NCBI GenBank assembly: GCA_021613375.1
Contig: CM038720.1
Coordinates: 19,305,215-19,369,214, forward strand
Source of the DNA: Megaleporinus macrocephalus
Lineage: Eukaryota; Chordata; Actinopteri; Characiformes; Anostomidae
Direction: 5' to 3'
Length of the DNA: 64,000 nt
A model generated the notes under the pieces. That model made no database searches. It was not told the DNA's origin and was given only the letters and a program-made list of their open reading frames with translations. Made by a program: the position numbers and the translations under genes. Each line of letters begins with the position of its first letter. Position 1 is the stretch's first letter. This document shows, one piece after another, positions 31,112 to 42,486 of this stretch.

Positions 31112-34100
31112 GTACTGTTCCTTGAAATGTGGCTGACTGTGGTAACTACTCTGAAAATATTGTGGAATATTTTGATATGCATTACTTTCAGTGAGGGTGG
31201 ATGTATCATGTTTAGACTGATTTGTAACATGTTTAGACTGCAATCCATAATATGTTAAAGAAAGGCATGCCAGGGTCTTGTGGCTGGATTCAACAAGGAC
31301 AGTTTTTATTATGGAATAGATATCCAAAGATTCTGTTACTGTCTAAGTAAGTCAGTAATTACCTGATTAACGAAAAGGCATAAAGTTGAAAAGGAAATGT
31401 TTTTTCAGCATTTTAAGCAAGATTAGTATATTTTGTAAAAACAATTTTAGAATGATAAAAGGGAAAGGAGCACCATGTAAAAGTTTGGGCACCCCAAGAG
31501 ATTTGAGCTCTCAGATAACTTTTATCAAAATCTCAGACCTTACTTAGCTTGTTAACACAGCTTGTTCACAGCCATCATTAGGAAAGGAATTTGGAATACA
31601 AATTCCAAAGCTTTAAAATAATTCAACTCTTTGAACGTCATCCCAGCAATCAGCAGCCATGGGCTTTTTGTCCACAAGGCAGGACAACAAGTCTTTTTTT
31701 TAGGTTCATTCATGTCCTAATATAATTAAGAAATGGTTCCTGTTAAGAACGGTGGAGGTTAAGTTGAGGCTTCGAAGACCAAGAAAACTTTAACTGCTTA
31801 TAGGATCGCTAGACAGACAAATCAAAAACGCTGTTTGATTGTAAAAGCAGATTCTGGAGTGGTGGTGTACTGTTCTACTGTGCAGCAACACCTGCACAAA
31901 TATTCTGTTTACAGAAAAGCCATCAGAAGAAAACATTTCCTGCGTCCTCAACAAAAATCTTAGCGTTAATAGTTTACAAAGAGACATCTAATCAAGTTGT
32001 TTCTGTGGAACATTTTGGCTGCAGTGAGCAAAGAATTTATAAGAATTTAATAAAAAAATAAAATCTCTTAAAGGCTTTGGGCTTGTTTTGCAGTCAGTGG
32101 CAGAGTAAACATCTCACTACTGGAGTGAAGAATGGATTCAATTAAATACCAGCAAGCATTGAAAGCAAACATCTCACCATCCATTTAAAAAAACAGAAGA
32201 TGAAAAGAGGATAATGATCCTCAAAACACATAAAAATCTACAAGCTGATGGTTTTGCCATGTCCCTCTCAGCCCCTGCGACGTTAATGTCATTGAAAATC
32301 TGTGGATAAACGTCAAAGGAGCAGCTCATGCAAGATGGCTCAATAATCTCACAGAGCTAGAAGCCTTTTGTGAGGAAGAATAGACAAAAATCCCCAAAAC
32401 AAGCTCTGAAAGACTCTTAGCCGCTACCAAAAGCACTTACAAGATCTGTTACTTGCTAAAGGGTTACTAAGTACTGACCATGCAGATTGATCAAACTTGC
32501 TTTGCTTTGGGCTTTTTTTTTCTTTTGTATTTTTTATTTTTTGTGAAACTGTAAAATATTAACTGCAATCTTACTTAAATTATTTAAGAATGTTTCATCT
32601 TTGACTTTATGCCATTTGGAAAACATATTCATCGTAACAGAGGTTGACAGGGGGTTCCCAAACTTTTGCATTCCACTTGGTAGTGAGATTTACGCATACA
32701 AGAAATAGTAACAACCTGCTATTACACTCAAAACCACCTTTATTAGAGAAATGCAACACTGTACGTCAGCTACAAATATTCTGAAATAATGATCCAAAAG
32801 CTTTATACAGGGCGAGAGGATCAGAGAACTGCGGAGGAAACGTCAGCAGGGAAGGCCTCGTGGAGGGGCCCAAATCAACCAGCAGAACTTTCACATGACA
32901 GCTCAGCACCAGCTACAAAAGCCCCACAGCGAGCCAGTAAGAGTCGTACACAAACAGCCCCGCAAATGTTTTTTGGCCTTAGCTTTTACTGTGATTGCCA
33001 CCGCATGCCTAAATTGCAGCGAGTTTGGTTCATTTGATGAAGATTTGTATAAATAAATGTGCACAGACAGCAGACAGAACGGATCAACAACTCCAAGACC
33101 TGTCTGAGATTCCTAACCACCAGTTGCTGCAATCAAGTAGCAGCACAAGAACGCACAAGCAAAGAAGAGGTAATAATGCATTCCGTCTGCATATTTAGAT
33201 CAATAAATAACTGAGATGGTTTGTGCAGTTCAACAAAATATTGTCACATGCTTGTAAAATTAGACAACAGTATATTTATAAGTTCTGACACAATATTCCA
33301 ACCTCAAATAAAAAAAAGATGAAAAAAATATAAAAACAGCTGTAATTTCCAACATTTATGTAATTTATATGTAATTGCAGACAGTACGAACACAGCATAT
33401 TTCATGTTTTGTCTGGTCAACTTTATTGTCTTCCGGTTATTCAGAAACTGGTAAACATAACTATATAATATAATTTATCTAAACTATATTATGTAAAGAA
33501 TGAGTTATAGACGCAAAAAAACATGTTTGGGTTTGGAAAGACTGCTTCCTTGCCTTAATATGTCTCAAACTGCCTACCGCCCGGAAACCACAGACATGTA
33601 TACATACATCCTATGGCCACATCACCTCCTGTTCAACTGCTTAACACTTCAAGCAACTTGGTGTATTTAGGCGTGTAGGCATGGTCAAGACGACCTGCTG
33701 AAGAGTATCAGAACAGAGAGGAAATGACCTTTAAATGAAACATTGCTGCTGGACTGCATTCAGTGCCATTACATTACTGTCTAAAAGAATACTACCTCAA
33801 GACTTTTGCACTCAGTGTGATAGGATTACGTGACAGAGAGAGTGCAGTGATCCACACTTGTGTTCATGTGGGGATCTGGCAGTGCTGTTGGTAAAGCACA
33901 AAAAACTACTTGGTGAGAATGTTTTTTCCCTGGTTTTATATTGTAGTGTTTTGCACTACTGAAGAAGGTCAGGCAGCTCCACACAAACTGTTTAGGCTAT
34001 ATTTGAGCCTCGACGCACATGCAAAACATTCTCTCCAAGCCTTTATATCTCAAACTTGTTTAGTCCAGTTGGCAAAGCCTTCTTATTGCAGGAGGCAAGC

Positions 34101-37100
34101 TCTCCATATTCTTATTATACAAAGCATTTCATTTATGGCACCTTGCACTCATGTGTATATAATAGCAGTATAATAATTACATAAAAATATTAATCTTTCA
34201 GGTCTTTATCATGGTTAGTAATCCCAAAAACAACTTGTGGGGGGAAAATATAGTGCAAGTTCACTGTGCATATTTTGTTTAAGTCTTTGAATCTTTTTAT
34301 TCTGTTTTTTTAAATACTAATGCTATTTAATGCTTAATGCACCATCCACTTCTCTGGGCTAGAAGGCGTCTAGGCTGGACCATCACACAGTGGAAACATG
34401 TACCTTGGTCAGACATATCAGTATCTCAGGTATTTTTGACAGAAATGACAACGATCAACAAGACAGTGCAAAACCAAGTGCTGCACACATTACAAGGGCA
34501 TGGCTGGGGGAGAAGAGCACCATCCCACTGTTTTCTGATTTGAGGTTGTACTTTAGGTCTAATTGGCATATGTACTATTAAATGGTAATCCCAAGCCCAT
34601 AAAGGACATGCATACTAGGTCTAGCAAAAACTACACTTCCACAGAAAGCTGTGTTCTGTAAGTGCCAACATTTATTTCTTCACTGATTGCAGAGATTAAA
34701 ATGCAGGAGCCAAGTGTTCAAAACAGGAAAGTGGCTCAACTGGAGAAAATGCTGGTGGAGCTGAAAGAGCAGGAGCAGAGAAACACCACGCTACTGGAGT
34801 CCCTCATGGATCGTCTACAGCACAATCCTTCTGAAACTATGCCAGTGACCTCTAAAGGGTTTGAAAGAAGTTCCTTGTATTTTATATAAATTGTCTTTAT
34901 TATTTTTTCAGTCCTAAAAGATGGTTCTTTGCATGTTCTTCAGATGGATTCAGGATGTGTTAAATATAGTTTTATATAAAACTTTTTAATAAAAGGTTCC
35001 TGTATTGTTATTATGCCAAACAATATAACAATATATATTATCAAGGGTTCTTTAGTAAAGACAATAGTTCTATGTAGAACCATGAACACTCAAAGTACCA
35101 TTTGTCTTTGCTCAGAAACCTATGAACTGTCTTTGTGAAGAGTATTTGTAACCAGAGCACTCCACTGGGTCCACTGGACTCTGGGTTTTTCTATTTTTCG
35201 CTCTGCACTCATTCCTTGCTCACCCGTTATTAAGTTATTAGTTCAGTACTAATGATAACATTTATGACCATGTTTTAACAACTTAAACATTCTGCACTGC
35301 AGGCTTTTTTTCTGTTTAGGTTTAAAGTGAAGGTCCAGAAAACTGCAGAGGGTAAACAAATGCACATGATTTTTAACAATATCTTCTTTATCATTCTCAC
35401 AGTAAAGCAGAGAATTGAGTAATATCTGTAATGCTTGTGGGGTTTTAAATGGTTGAAGACCAAAATCATGTCGCTCCAGTCTCAATCTGCAGGACTCACA
35501 AGCTCTGATTGTTTTGGTGCCACATAGAACCATATTTTAAAATAATTTCACTAGACAAAGAACCATTTAAGCATGCAGTTGTATTTTTGAGTGTTCATGG
35601 TTCTATATAGAACTACCATCTTTACTAAGATCCATTTTGCTCTGTGTATTGTTAAAAGCTTAACTTAACAATAGAGGAACCCCTTTTTCATGTATTATAG
35701 AACCATGTTCAGAAGGTTCTATACAGTACCATATACAACACATTCTCTATTAATCTGAAAGTCTTCCCATAGTATTTGCTCCACTCCACTCCACTCCTAG
35801 TGGTGCCTTCACCACTGAAAAGTGGTCATATAAATTGTCTTTGAGTTTTAAAGCACAACTGACTGTTTGTGCTTGCAGTTCCATATTTCCACCAGAGAGG
35901 TCCCCAAATCTTGTTTTGAACTCCTGTCAATAACACATCCCACATCTCTACTCGCAGGCAAGATGTTCTGCAAAGCAGCAACGCTCACCTGCATATACCT
36001 GAGACCAGAGAGGAAGTAACACAAACCTACGTACCAGTTTACGAGGATGAAGGTCTTTCCTCAGAGATCAGGTAATGCCTTGATTTGCCTCTGGATTATT
36101 GTTAAATTCATGCTTCAGATTCGCTGCTTTGCACGACTTACCGTGTCATTTGAAAGGAGCTGCTTACTCATGAGATAAAATGGAACTTCATCTAAATGGA
36201 TCTGATAATCTCTTCCGCAGTACTCTCCGTCTCTCCTATCTCCAGAATGGTGGCAAAGATCCTCAGATATTGGCGGAGCTACAGGACTTGTTAAATGAAG
36301 CCCTTAAAGTGGAAACTCTGCCTGGAAAGCAGCCTTTGCCCAAGAACTATCACACTGAAAGAAACAAAAGTTGGCCAAGTACTGCTATATTCAAGGGCCA
36401 AGTCATAGCAAAACCTCATAACTCTCTTTTTGTGTTGTTCTTTAGATCATTTAAAAACATCAGCTGCCCTTTTTACTGTGTGAACAATTTATGGACCACT
36501 AAAAATGGCTCAAAGTCACTAGAAATAAACATCCATTTAAGGTGACATAGAATGCATTTATTCACTATTTAAATTATTCTCTGATGTTCTACATAAAAGT
36601 GTGTGATGTTGGACTGGGTTAAAAAAGAACCAGATGTGGTTTGACACTTGATTTGGTCCTGGAATAGCTGTTTTCCCTTTTTGGTGGGCTCATAAATAAT
36701 TTGATGAGCTTTGCTCTGATTGGCTGGTTTATAGCAAAATGCCACAGTAATCACAAAAGAGAAACATTGAAATAGACATAATACAATAAACCTCAGTGTA
36801 AATAAACTCGGTCCTCATACTATTTAGTTAACTGTGCTAGTTACTTGCAGCTTGCTAGCTTACTAGCTACTTGCTTTCAATTTCAGCATCTACACAAAGT
36901 ACATTAAAGTTGTTAATCACTGTGTAGGTTATGTTCAGGTTAAGATGATCTGCTTCTGCTCCTCTCTTCAGTCTCTTCAGTGGCAAACGCTGAGTAAAGC
37001 TACTTGATACTGTTCAGGTTGGAGAAACTGTTTGGAGTAAAATATGCAGACTTTGAATAAAAGTAGTCCGGGATGTTGTTAAAGATGTGGGGCATTTGCA

Positions 37101-40100
37101 TTTGAAGAAGGAACACCAGTGTTTGAGGTTCACAGTATGCCATTTCTATGTACTGAACTCTGAATTTAACTATGACAATATAAATACGGTTTTACAGTCT
37201 ATTGCACCATCAAAGTCTTTTGTCACCACTATAGAGCTATATGAGGTTTTATTATGACAGCAATTAAATTCTTTCTTTTTTTTTTGCAATATTGCTATTG
37301 TACTGTTATTTTACTTGAAATAATTGTACAGTATTGTACATTTTGTTTGAGAGAAGCATTTTTTATGTGTGGCACAGAGCCAAAGGACAATAAGAAAGAT
37401 GTCTTCAGAGAGCTCCTATCCACAGAGTTTGAAAACCAGTGCTTAGAGGAGGAAATCATGAGACTGCAGCTAAAAAAGAGATCTGCATTTACCAGGACAA
37501 CTCCAGTCTGTAAGATCTGAGCCCTTTAAAAGCTGTTCCAAATTCTGCACAACTCTGTTTGACGGAGGTTCTTACTTTGTTTTCTTTAGGCCGACCTAGC
37601 GAGCAGGAGATCAGGAGCATGAAGATGGACGTTGACCTGTTAATACATGAAATTGAGATTAATCGTCTGAGGAAGCTGATTAGAAGCAGGAAGGTGGAAC
37701 CGACCCTAGCGACTTTTCCTCCTTTGGTACAATATGGGTTTAGTGGTCGACATGGAGCAGTAGTTTCTTAAAAATTTCAATTACAGTTACCCCGCATACC
37801 CAAATGGTCAAAGTTTGCATTTTGGTTTTGCACTGGAGCTACGATGCAAATTTAGCTAGTAATGGAAGTTTTTAGTCAAAATATCTAAATCATTGCACAC
37901 CTGCTTCAAACCCAGGCTTCCCCACAAGTCAGAGAGAAACCAGGAGGTGAGGGAGGTTTTTTAAATACAGCCCGTCTAAGAAACTGGTATGCTGTGCAAA
38001 ATGCAAGCAAAAACAGATTGTAATGTTGTGCAAATAATTTCTACCCTACAATTAAGTTAAAGAACATTGAAACCGAGATCACTTTATCTGTACACAAAGA
38101 ACAAAACCAGAAAGAACTACGTTGAAAACAAACGTGATTCTGTGGTGAAATCACTGCACGGCCTCAGGAGCACTTCCCAATACCATTGTCTGTGAACACA
38201 GTTCATCACTGCAAGTTAAAACTCTACAATGCAAAAGATGAACCATATAGAAACAGATCCAGAAACATTGCCACCTTCTCTGCATCCAAGCTCAGTTAAG
38301 ATGAACTGAGGAGAAATAGCGAAGTGTCCTGTGGTCATTTTAAATATAACATTATTTTTGGAAATCATGGATCCTTACAGCTAAAGAGGAGAGGAACTTT
38401 TGTGCCAACATTTTAAACGTTTTGCTGGCATCAAAGTATACATGGAAATATATTTTTCAAAAATAATACAATGGTCAGTTTCAACATTTGATATATGTAC
38501 AATATTCAATTAAACACAAACTTTAAATAATTTGCACATAATTACCTTCTGTTTTTATTTTCATTTTAAACAGTTTCCCAGCTATTTGGAAACAGGTTGG
38601 TATCTGCATCAGGATAGCATGGTTATTGCAATGATATAACTGGGTAAAGAAATACTTCTTTTAAAGAGCAGGTTTAGGTCATGCTAATTTATTTCTAACA
38701 ACATGAAACGATTTATTGTTGATATTGGCGCAAATGGGAAAAGTGGAAACTGAATATTGATAAAATCAGTGGCCATCAAAATAATTTGGGGTTACCAAAG
38801 AAGAACCTATGCGTGGTAAATGCTGACATCAGAGTAAGCAATCATGAACAGACAGCATGGTATACTGCTATCTGTAAGTATTGATAGTGGCACACAAATG
38901 GGGCTTCAGGTGCTGTTTTAAGCAGTGCAGTCTGCTTAGGTGAGGGCAAAGTTCACCAAACTATTCCTTTAAGATAAGATCATTTGAATAAGGGGCTTAC
39001 AATCATGCAGTGATCTTTTCAGAATGTTTGCATTTTCTCTAACATGTTAGAGTACTGCCATTGATGTAGTAGACTGATCATTTTAATATTGATAGGAGGA
39101 GCCCAGATCACAGACTCCACCCCTCAACAAACACTCTGTGGACGTATCAGAGGGCTTTGGCCCTGCTCCCTATGATCCAGCGTTTGTATATTTTACATAC
39201 ATTTTACATTGTACATTACATATATTTTATAACATTTATACAATTTCTTACCAGCAGTGTAACACATAAGTCAAGACATGTTTGGTGTCTGAGGTTCTTT
39301 AGTTGTAGCACTTGAGCTAAAACCAAATGTCTACCAAATGTGTCTTGTTTGATGGACATTTCTGGTAAGAGCACCTCTGTAAATATTAAAAAATTCATGA
39401 AACTCGTTGTTTAAGTCAAAAGGAGAAAGTAACTCAGTATTCAGTAATGCTTTTACATCAACATGGAAAAAATCACTTTATCTCTTGTGTTTTGCTGCTG
39501 CAGGGCAGGTTTCGTGGTGTTTTATGATTTCCTCCTGGGCTTGTGTCCATCGTACAGAGTGTGTCGCCTGATGGTCGGGTTATACAGTGGAGAGCAGTGT
39601 CTGGGGAGCCCCTCCGTGCTGCCCCCAGTCTACTGTGAGCCCTTCAGCTTAGCCCCACACTCTTCTCGATACAGTCAAGGACAAAAAGCAGTCCTTGCCT
39701 CCAAACAACCAGTGCCAGAGTAAGCATGAGCAGCCTGTACACTGCTGTGTTGCTCTTTTATCCCAGGTTGCTACTAGGGAACTGCTAGGTTATCCCAGGT
39801 GGTCGCTAAAGGTTTGCTATGCGGGTGCTATATTTTTTACCAGGTGGTTACTAGACAGGTGCTATGTTGTCCCAAGTGGTTGCTAGGAGGTTACTTGGTG
39901 GTTGTTAATTTATCCCAGTTAGGTGCTATTATCCCAGGTGATTGCTAGGGGAATGCTAGGTGGTTATGTTATCCCAGGTGGGTGCTAGGGGGATTCTAGG
40001 TGGTTATGTTATCTCAGGTGGGTGCTAGGGGAATGCTAGGTGGTTATGTTATCTCAGGTGGGTGGTAGTGAATATGGAAGCAAATCAGTGTCAAAAGTAC

Positions 40101-42486
40101 AATGAACGTGTAATATGCAAAATGGCAACGTAATACTATATTAACAAGTTCAGATTCAAAATGAAAATTTATATTTTATTATTTTGGTGCACCAGTATTT
40201 AAGTTTACTCAAAGACACAAAGAAGCTTCAACAGCTCTTTTTTAATTAAAGTGCATCTTCAGAACTGCAAATTCATCATGCGTCATGTGATTATAAATTA
40301 ATGCTGTCAAATGATAATTAAAAGGTAGTTTAACTTGTATGCGCTTTCACTGTGTAAAAATGTTTTTGAAACTGGATTATCAAAGCAAACACAAAGCTAG
40401 GCAGATGGTAAAATATAAATGTTAAAAGGAAAACTATTACAGTGGTTGGTATAGTGTAGTGGATTACACTGCTATGTAATTCTAAACATATTTTGTGCAG
40501 ACATGATGCCTGATTATGATGCTGTGCCTCACCTAGGGTCCAGCCTGCCCCATCGGTCTCACTAGTAATGCAGGTGCAGGCCTCAGGAGGATATGACATC
40601 TATGGACAGGAAGTGACCCATCTTGCTCCACGGGGCTGGGTGAAGCTGGACATCTTTGACCATCACAATCGCATCATTAGTGGAAGATGGAAAATACCTG
40701 TTCGCATCCTTCCAGCCAAACCCGCAATGAAAACAGCAGAAGTCAATACTGTTCCACAGGTTTACCCATACAGAATAACTATCGTTCACCACTGGTAACA
40801 TTTTCATCCATCTCAGAGTCAGAGACTGTGTTGTTCATGTTTTATATTTTCTTAAGATTAGAGGCGTCATTTGAGTGTCCTTTTATAGTATTTGATTTTT
40901 AGGATTGATGTATATAAATCTCGTTATTGTGTATTTATTTATAGCTGGACGATGCAGAACTGTACCTGAGGATTGTGAATGCAAGAGATGCAGAGATTCA
41001 GAGCACGGTTCCAATCAGTATTTACACTGCTGGGATCTACAGATACGCTCCTGTGGTACGCATCTTAAAGGGAAACTTCTTCTTCAGTTTTCTGGATATT
41101 TCAGAATTAGAATTCTTCACAGTAAGGTAGATGGAACCAAACATCTGAGGAATTTAAAGCAGCTTTATGTGAGAATCACTATTTTTGTGCTTTTAGGGTC
41201 CCCCGACAATTAGGTTGTGTAATTGACTTTTACACTTCTGTCATAGAGACCATCTCAGGCTCAATTGCACACATACATTTTTTGCTAAAGGTACAGAATC
41301 CAACTTCCTGGTGGAGGGATACATAAGGGATTCACCATTATTTTACCATAATCAACACTACGTATGAAACTTTTGATAGTAAAGAAAAAGTAGATGCTGA
41401 CCCATTGGTTCCCATCTCCACCACTGTAAAGAACATCTGAACATTTCACACCAAACCCACTACTCTGTTCGCATCTCATACACTAAAATATTGTTACATT
41501 ATGAAAATACCAGTTTTCCGTAGTTTGGCTATTTGTGTTTTTAGACTTGCTTAATATGTATCACTAATGGAGGATTTCCACAGATTTCTTAAAACGTCTT
41601 ATAGTGATGGAGACGTGAAGTTAGTTTCTCTGTATGTTCTCTGTGTGGCACTCTAAATGACTTTGTTTACATCTCAACTATTTCATTATGCAGAAATTTT
41701 GTTTTATTTTGTTTTATTTTGTTGCCATACAAAGAAAAACAACCATCATGAATACCAAATAATGGACTAAAATATGCAGAATCTTCTGAGGTCATCTTTA
41801 AATATTCAGATATTTAACTGAAATACCTTCCGCTTGTATTGCAATGGTCATTTATTTTTTTCATATATTATTTGTATTTGTATGTCCTACAGGGGGCAGA
41901 GAAGTCACACTGCAGTGCCTGTGTTCTCCCACTGGTGTTACTGTAAACTAATGTACTAATGATGCGAATGATAAATGAAAGGTAGTGGGAAGATGTTAGT
42001 AAATGCTGTTAAGTTCATGCTAATTGGATCCTGCTAGCTTTCATTCATTGTCAGACTCATTTTTATTCCTTTTGGCAAGAGTGGCATTAAGGCAACAGAG
42101 AGGGAGCATATAAAGGGAGGCATCTGGTTCCTATCACCACCACTTTGAACAATTCTAAAATTTCTTTAAACTATATTGTTTCACACCAAAACAAATGGAT
42201 CTGGTATACAGTGCCTGTCTACGAATTCAATGAGGGCAGGTTTTATGATGGTTGCAGTACGTATAGCTTTGTATTTAACTGATCAGTAAGTTCATCTATA
42301 AGGACTTCTCTTTAATTGGCTGTTTCGTGTTCTCACACTCAGACAACTCCAAAGCAACGCTTCACCAGGCGGGACTCTCATAAACCTGTCCGAACCTCAG
42401 CTCTTCAAAGTGCTCAGGTTTATATACCAGCCTTCACCCAGAGTCTGGACCCACCTTCACCAGGCCGGTTCGATAACCCAGAGTGA
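30983..42486 (+). CDS. ccdc17: CCDC17, coiled-coil domain-containing protein 17
   Basis: A poorly studied protein; no function is assigned. Eleven exons were found and are listed separately, adding to about 540 residues. The N-terminus (MDLFVCSTCNMTFRSSHFLG, then H and C) is a single zinc-finger-like motif as in mammalian CCDC17. Charged heptad-type segments follow (VAQLEKMLVELKEQEQ; FENQCLEEEIMRLQLKK). The C-terminal half holds the family's strongest signatures: GFGPAPYDPAAGFVVFYDFL, ASKQPVPE, GWVKLDIFDHHNRIISGRW and AELYLRIVNARDAEIQ. The C-terminal exon joins are phase-compatible. Between exon 1 (phase 0 end) and the next exon found (needs one pending base) the phases do not agree, so at least one N-terminal exon in the 3.6 kb intron is unidentified or lost. 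Confidence 0.88.
31470..32680. mobile_element. Degenerate Tc1/mariner-like element in ccdc17 intron
   Basis: Inverted ends: gtaaaagtttgggcacccc on the left, ggggttcccaaacttttgc on the right. The 1.2 kb interior has decayed transposase-like sequence (for example a segment reading YRKAIRRKHFLRPQ), with no intact frame. Non-functional fossil. Confidence 0.8.
32681..34336. other. ccdc17 intron, possible antisense poly(A) site
   Basis: Otherwise featureless. On the minus strand, ctaataaaggtggttttgag (32736-32757 region) is AATAAA followed by a G/T-rich element, typical of a transcript 3' end. No minus-strand coding exon was identified upstream. Confidence 0.35.
34337..34520 (+). mobile_element. 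Tc1-like transposase fragment
   Basis: One frame gives WTITQWKHVPWSDIS and another QQDSAKPSAAHITRAWL. Those match the Tc1 'W..V.WSDES' and 'QQDNA.PH' neighbourhoods of the DDE catalytic core, split by a frameshift. A short fossil just upstream of a ccdc17 exon. Confidence 0.65.
34693..34858 (+). CDS. ccdc17: ccdc17 coiled-coil exon
   Basis: Acceptor gattgcag; encodes EIKMQEPSVQNRKVAQLEKM followed by LVELKEQEQRNTTLLESL, a heptad-like helix. Ends tctaaagg|gtttga with two pending bases that match the next exon. Confidence 0.8.
35958..36071 (+). CDS. ccdc17: ccdc17 exon
   Basis: Acceptor ctcgcag; encodes QDVLQSSNAHLHIPETREEV and YEDEGLSSEI. Too short for a long open frame; found by splice signals and phase. 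Donor atcag|gtaatg. Confidence 0.7.
36221..36378 (+). CDS. ccdc17: ccdc17 exon (LRLSYLQNGGKDPQ)
   Basis: Acceptor ttccgcag. Encodes STLRLSYLQNGGKDPQILAE and LQDLLNEALKVETLPG, aligning with a conserved 'Y..xGG+DP' segment in CCDC17. The 3' edge is ambiguous: caa|gtactg (36378) and aaa|gttggc (36369) both leave one pending base, as the next exon requires. Confidence 0.8.
37378..37509 (+). CDS. ccdc17: ccdc17 coiled-coil exon
   Basis: Acceptor ggcacag; encodes PKDNKKDVFRELLSTEFENQ and CLEEEIMRLQLKKRS. Donor gtct|gtaaga leaves one base that joins the next exon as Cys. Confidence 0.85.
37590..37726 (+). CDS. ccdc17: ccdc17 exon (RPSEQEIRSMKMDVDLLIHE)
   Basis: Acceptor tctttag; 137 nt encoding an acidic/basic helix (EIEINRLRKLIRSRKVE) and FPPL at the end. 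Donor ttg|gtacaa, phase 0. Confidence 0.85.
39096..39181 (+). CDS. ccdc17: ccdc17 exon (EGFGPAPYDPA)
   Basis: Acceptor tgatag; 86 nt ending SEGFGPAPYDP plus two bases. The GPAPYDP string is a CCDC17 signature directly preceding the 'FYDFL' segment. The donor ccagc|gtttgt is weak but keeps the frame with the next exon. Confidence 0.85.
39504..39719 (+). CDS. ccdc17: ccdc17 exon (AGFVVFYDFLLGL)
   Basis: Acceptor gctgcag; encodes AGFVVFYDFLLGLCPSYRVC through AVLASKQPVPE. It is the start of the conserved C-terminal domain. Donor ccaga|gtaagc. Confidence 0.9.
39740..40075. repeat. Minisatellite in ccdc17 intron
   Basis: Degenerate tandem copies built on gttatcccaggtgg and tgctaggggaatgctagg, roughly 35-45 bp units, most regular at 39910-40060. 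Confidence 0.85.
40537..40759 (+). CDS. ccdc17: ccdc17 exon (C-terminal domain core)
   Basis: Acceptor cacctag; encodes VQPAPSVSLVMQVQASGGYD, then GWVKLDIFDHHNRIISGRW and NTVPQ. The pattern of strands resembles a C2-like beta-sandwich, which is an impression only. Donor cacag|gtttac, phase 0. Confidence 0.9.
40945..41055 (+). CDS. ccdc17: ccdc17 exon (AELYLRIVNARDAEIQ)
   Basis: Acceptor ttatag; 37 whole codons, LDDAELYLRIVNARDAEIQS to GIYRYAPV. Strongly conserved in the family. Donor gtg|gtacgc. Confidence 0.9.
41290..41790. repeat. Dispersed repeat copy in ccdc17 intron
   Basis: Shares ggttcccatctccaccactg and gactttgtttacatctcaac with copies at 5.1, 28.5, 29.1, 42.1, 43.6 and 45.4 kb. Confidence 0.6.
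42343..42486 (+). CDS. ccdc17: ccdc17 last exon
   Basis: Acceptor cactcag; 47 codons from TTPKQRFTRRDSHKPVR to PPSPGRFDNPE, then TGA at 42484-42486. Low-complexity tail, as in other members. Confidence 0.85.
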   Translation, partial: TTPKQRFTRRDSHKPVRTSALQSAQVYIPAFTQSLDPPSPGRFDNPE

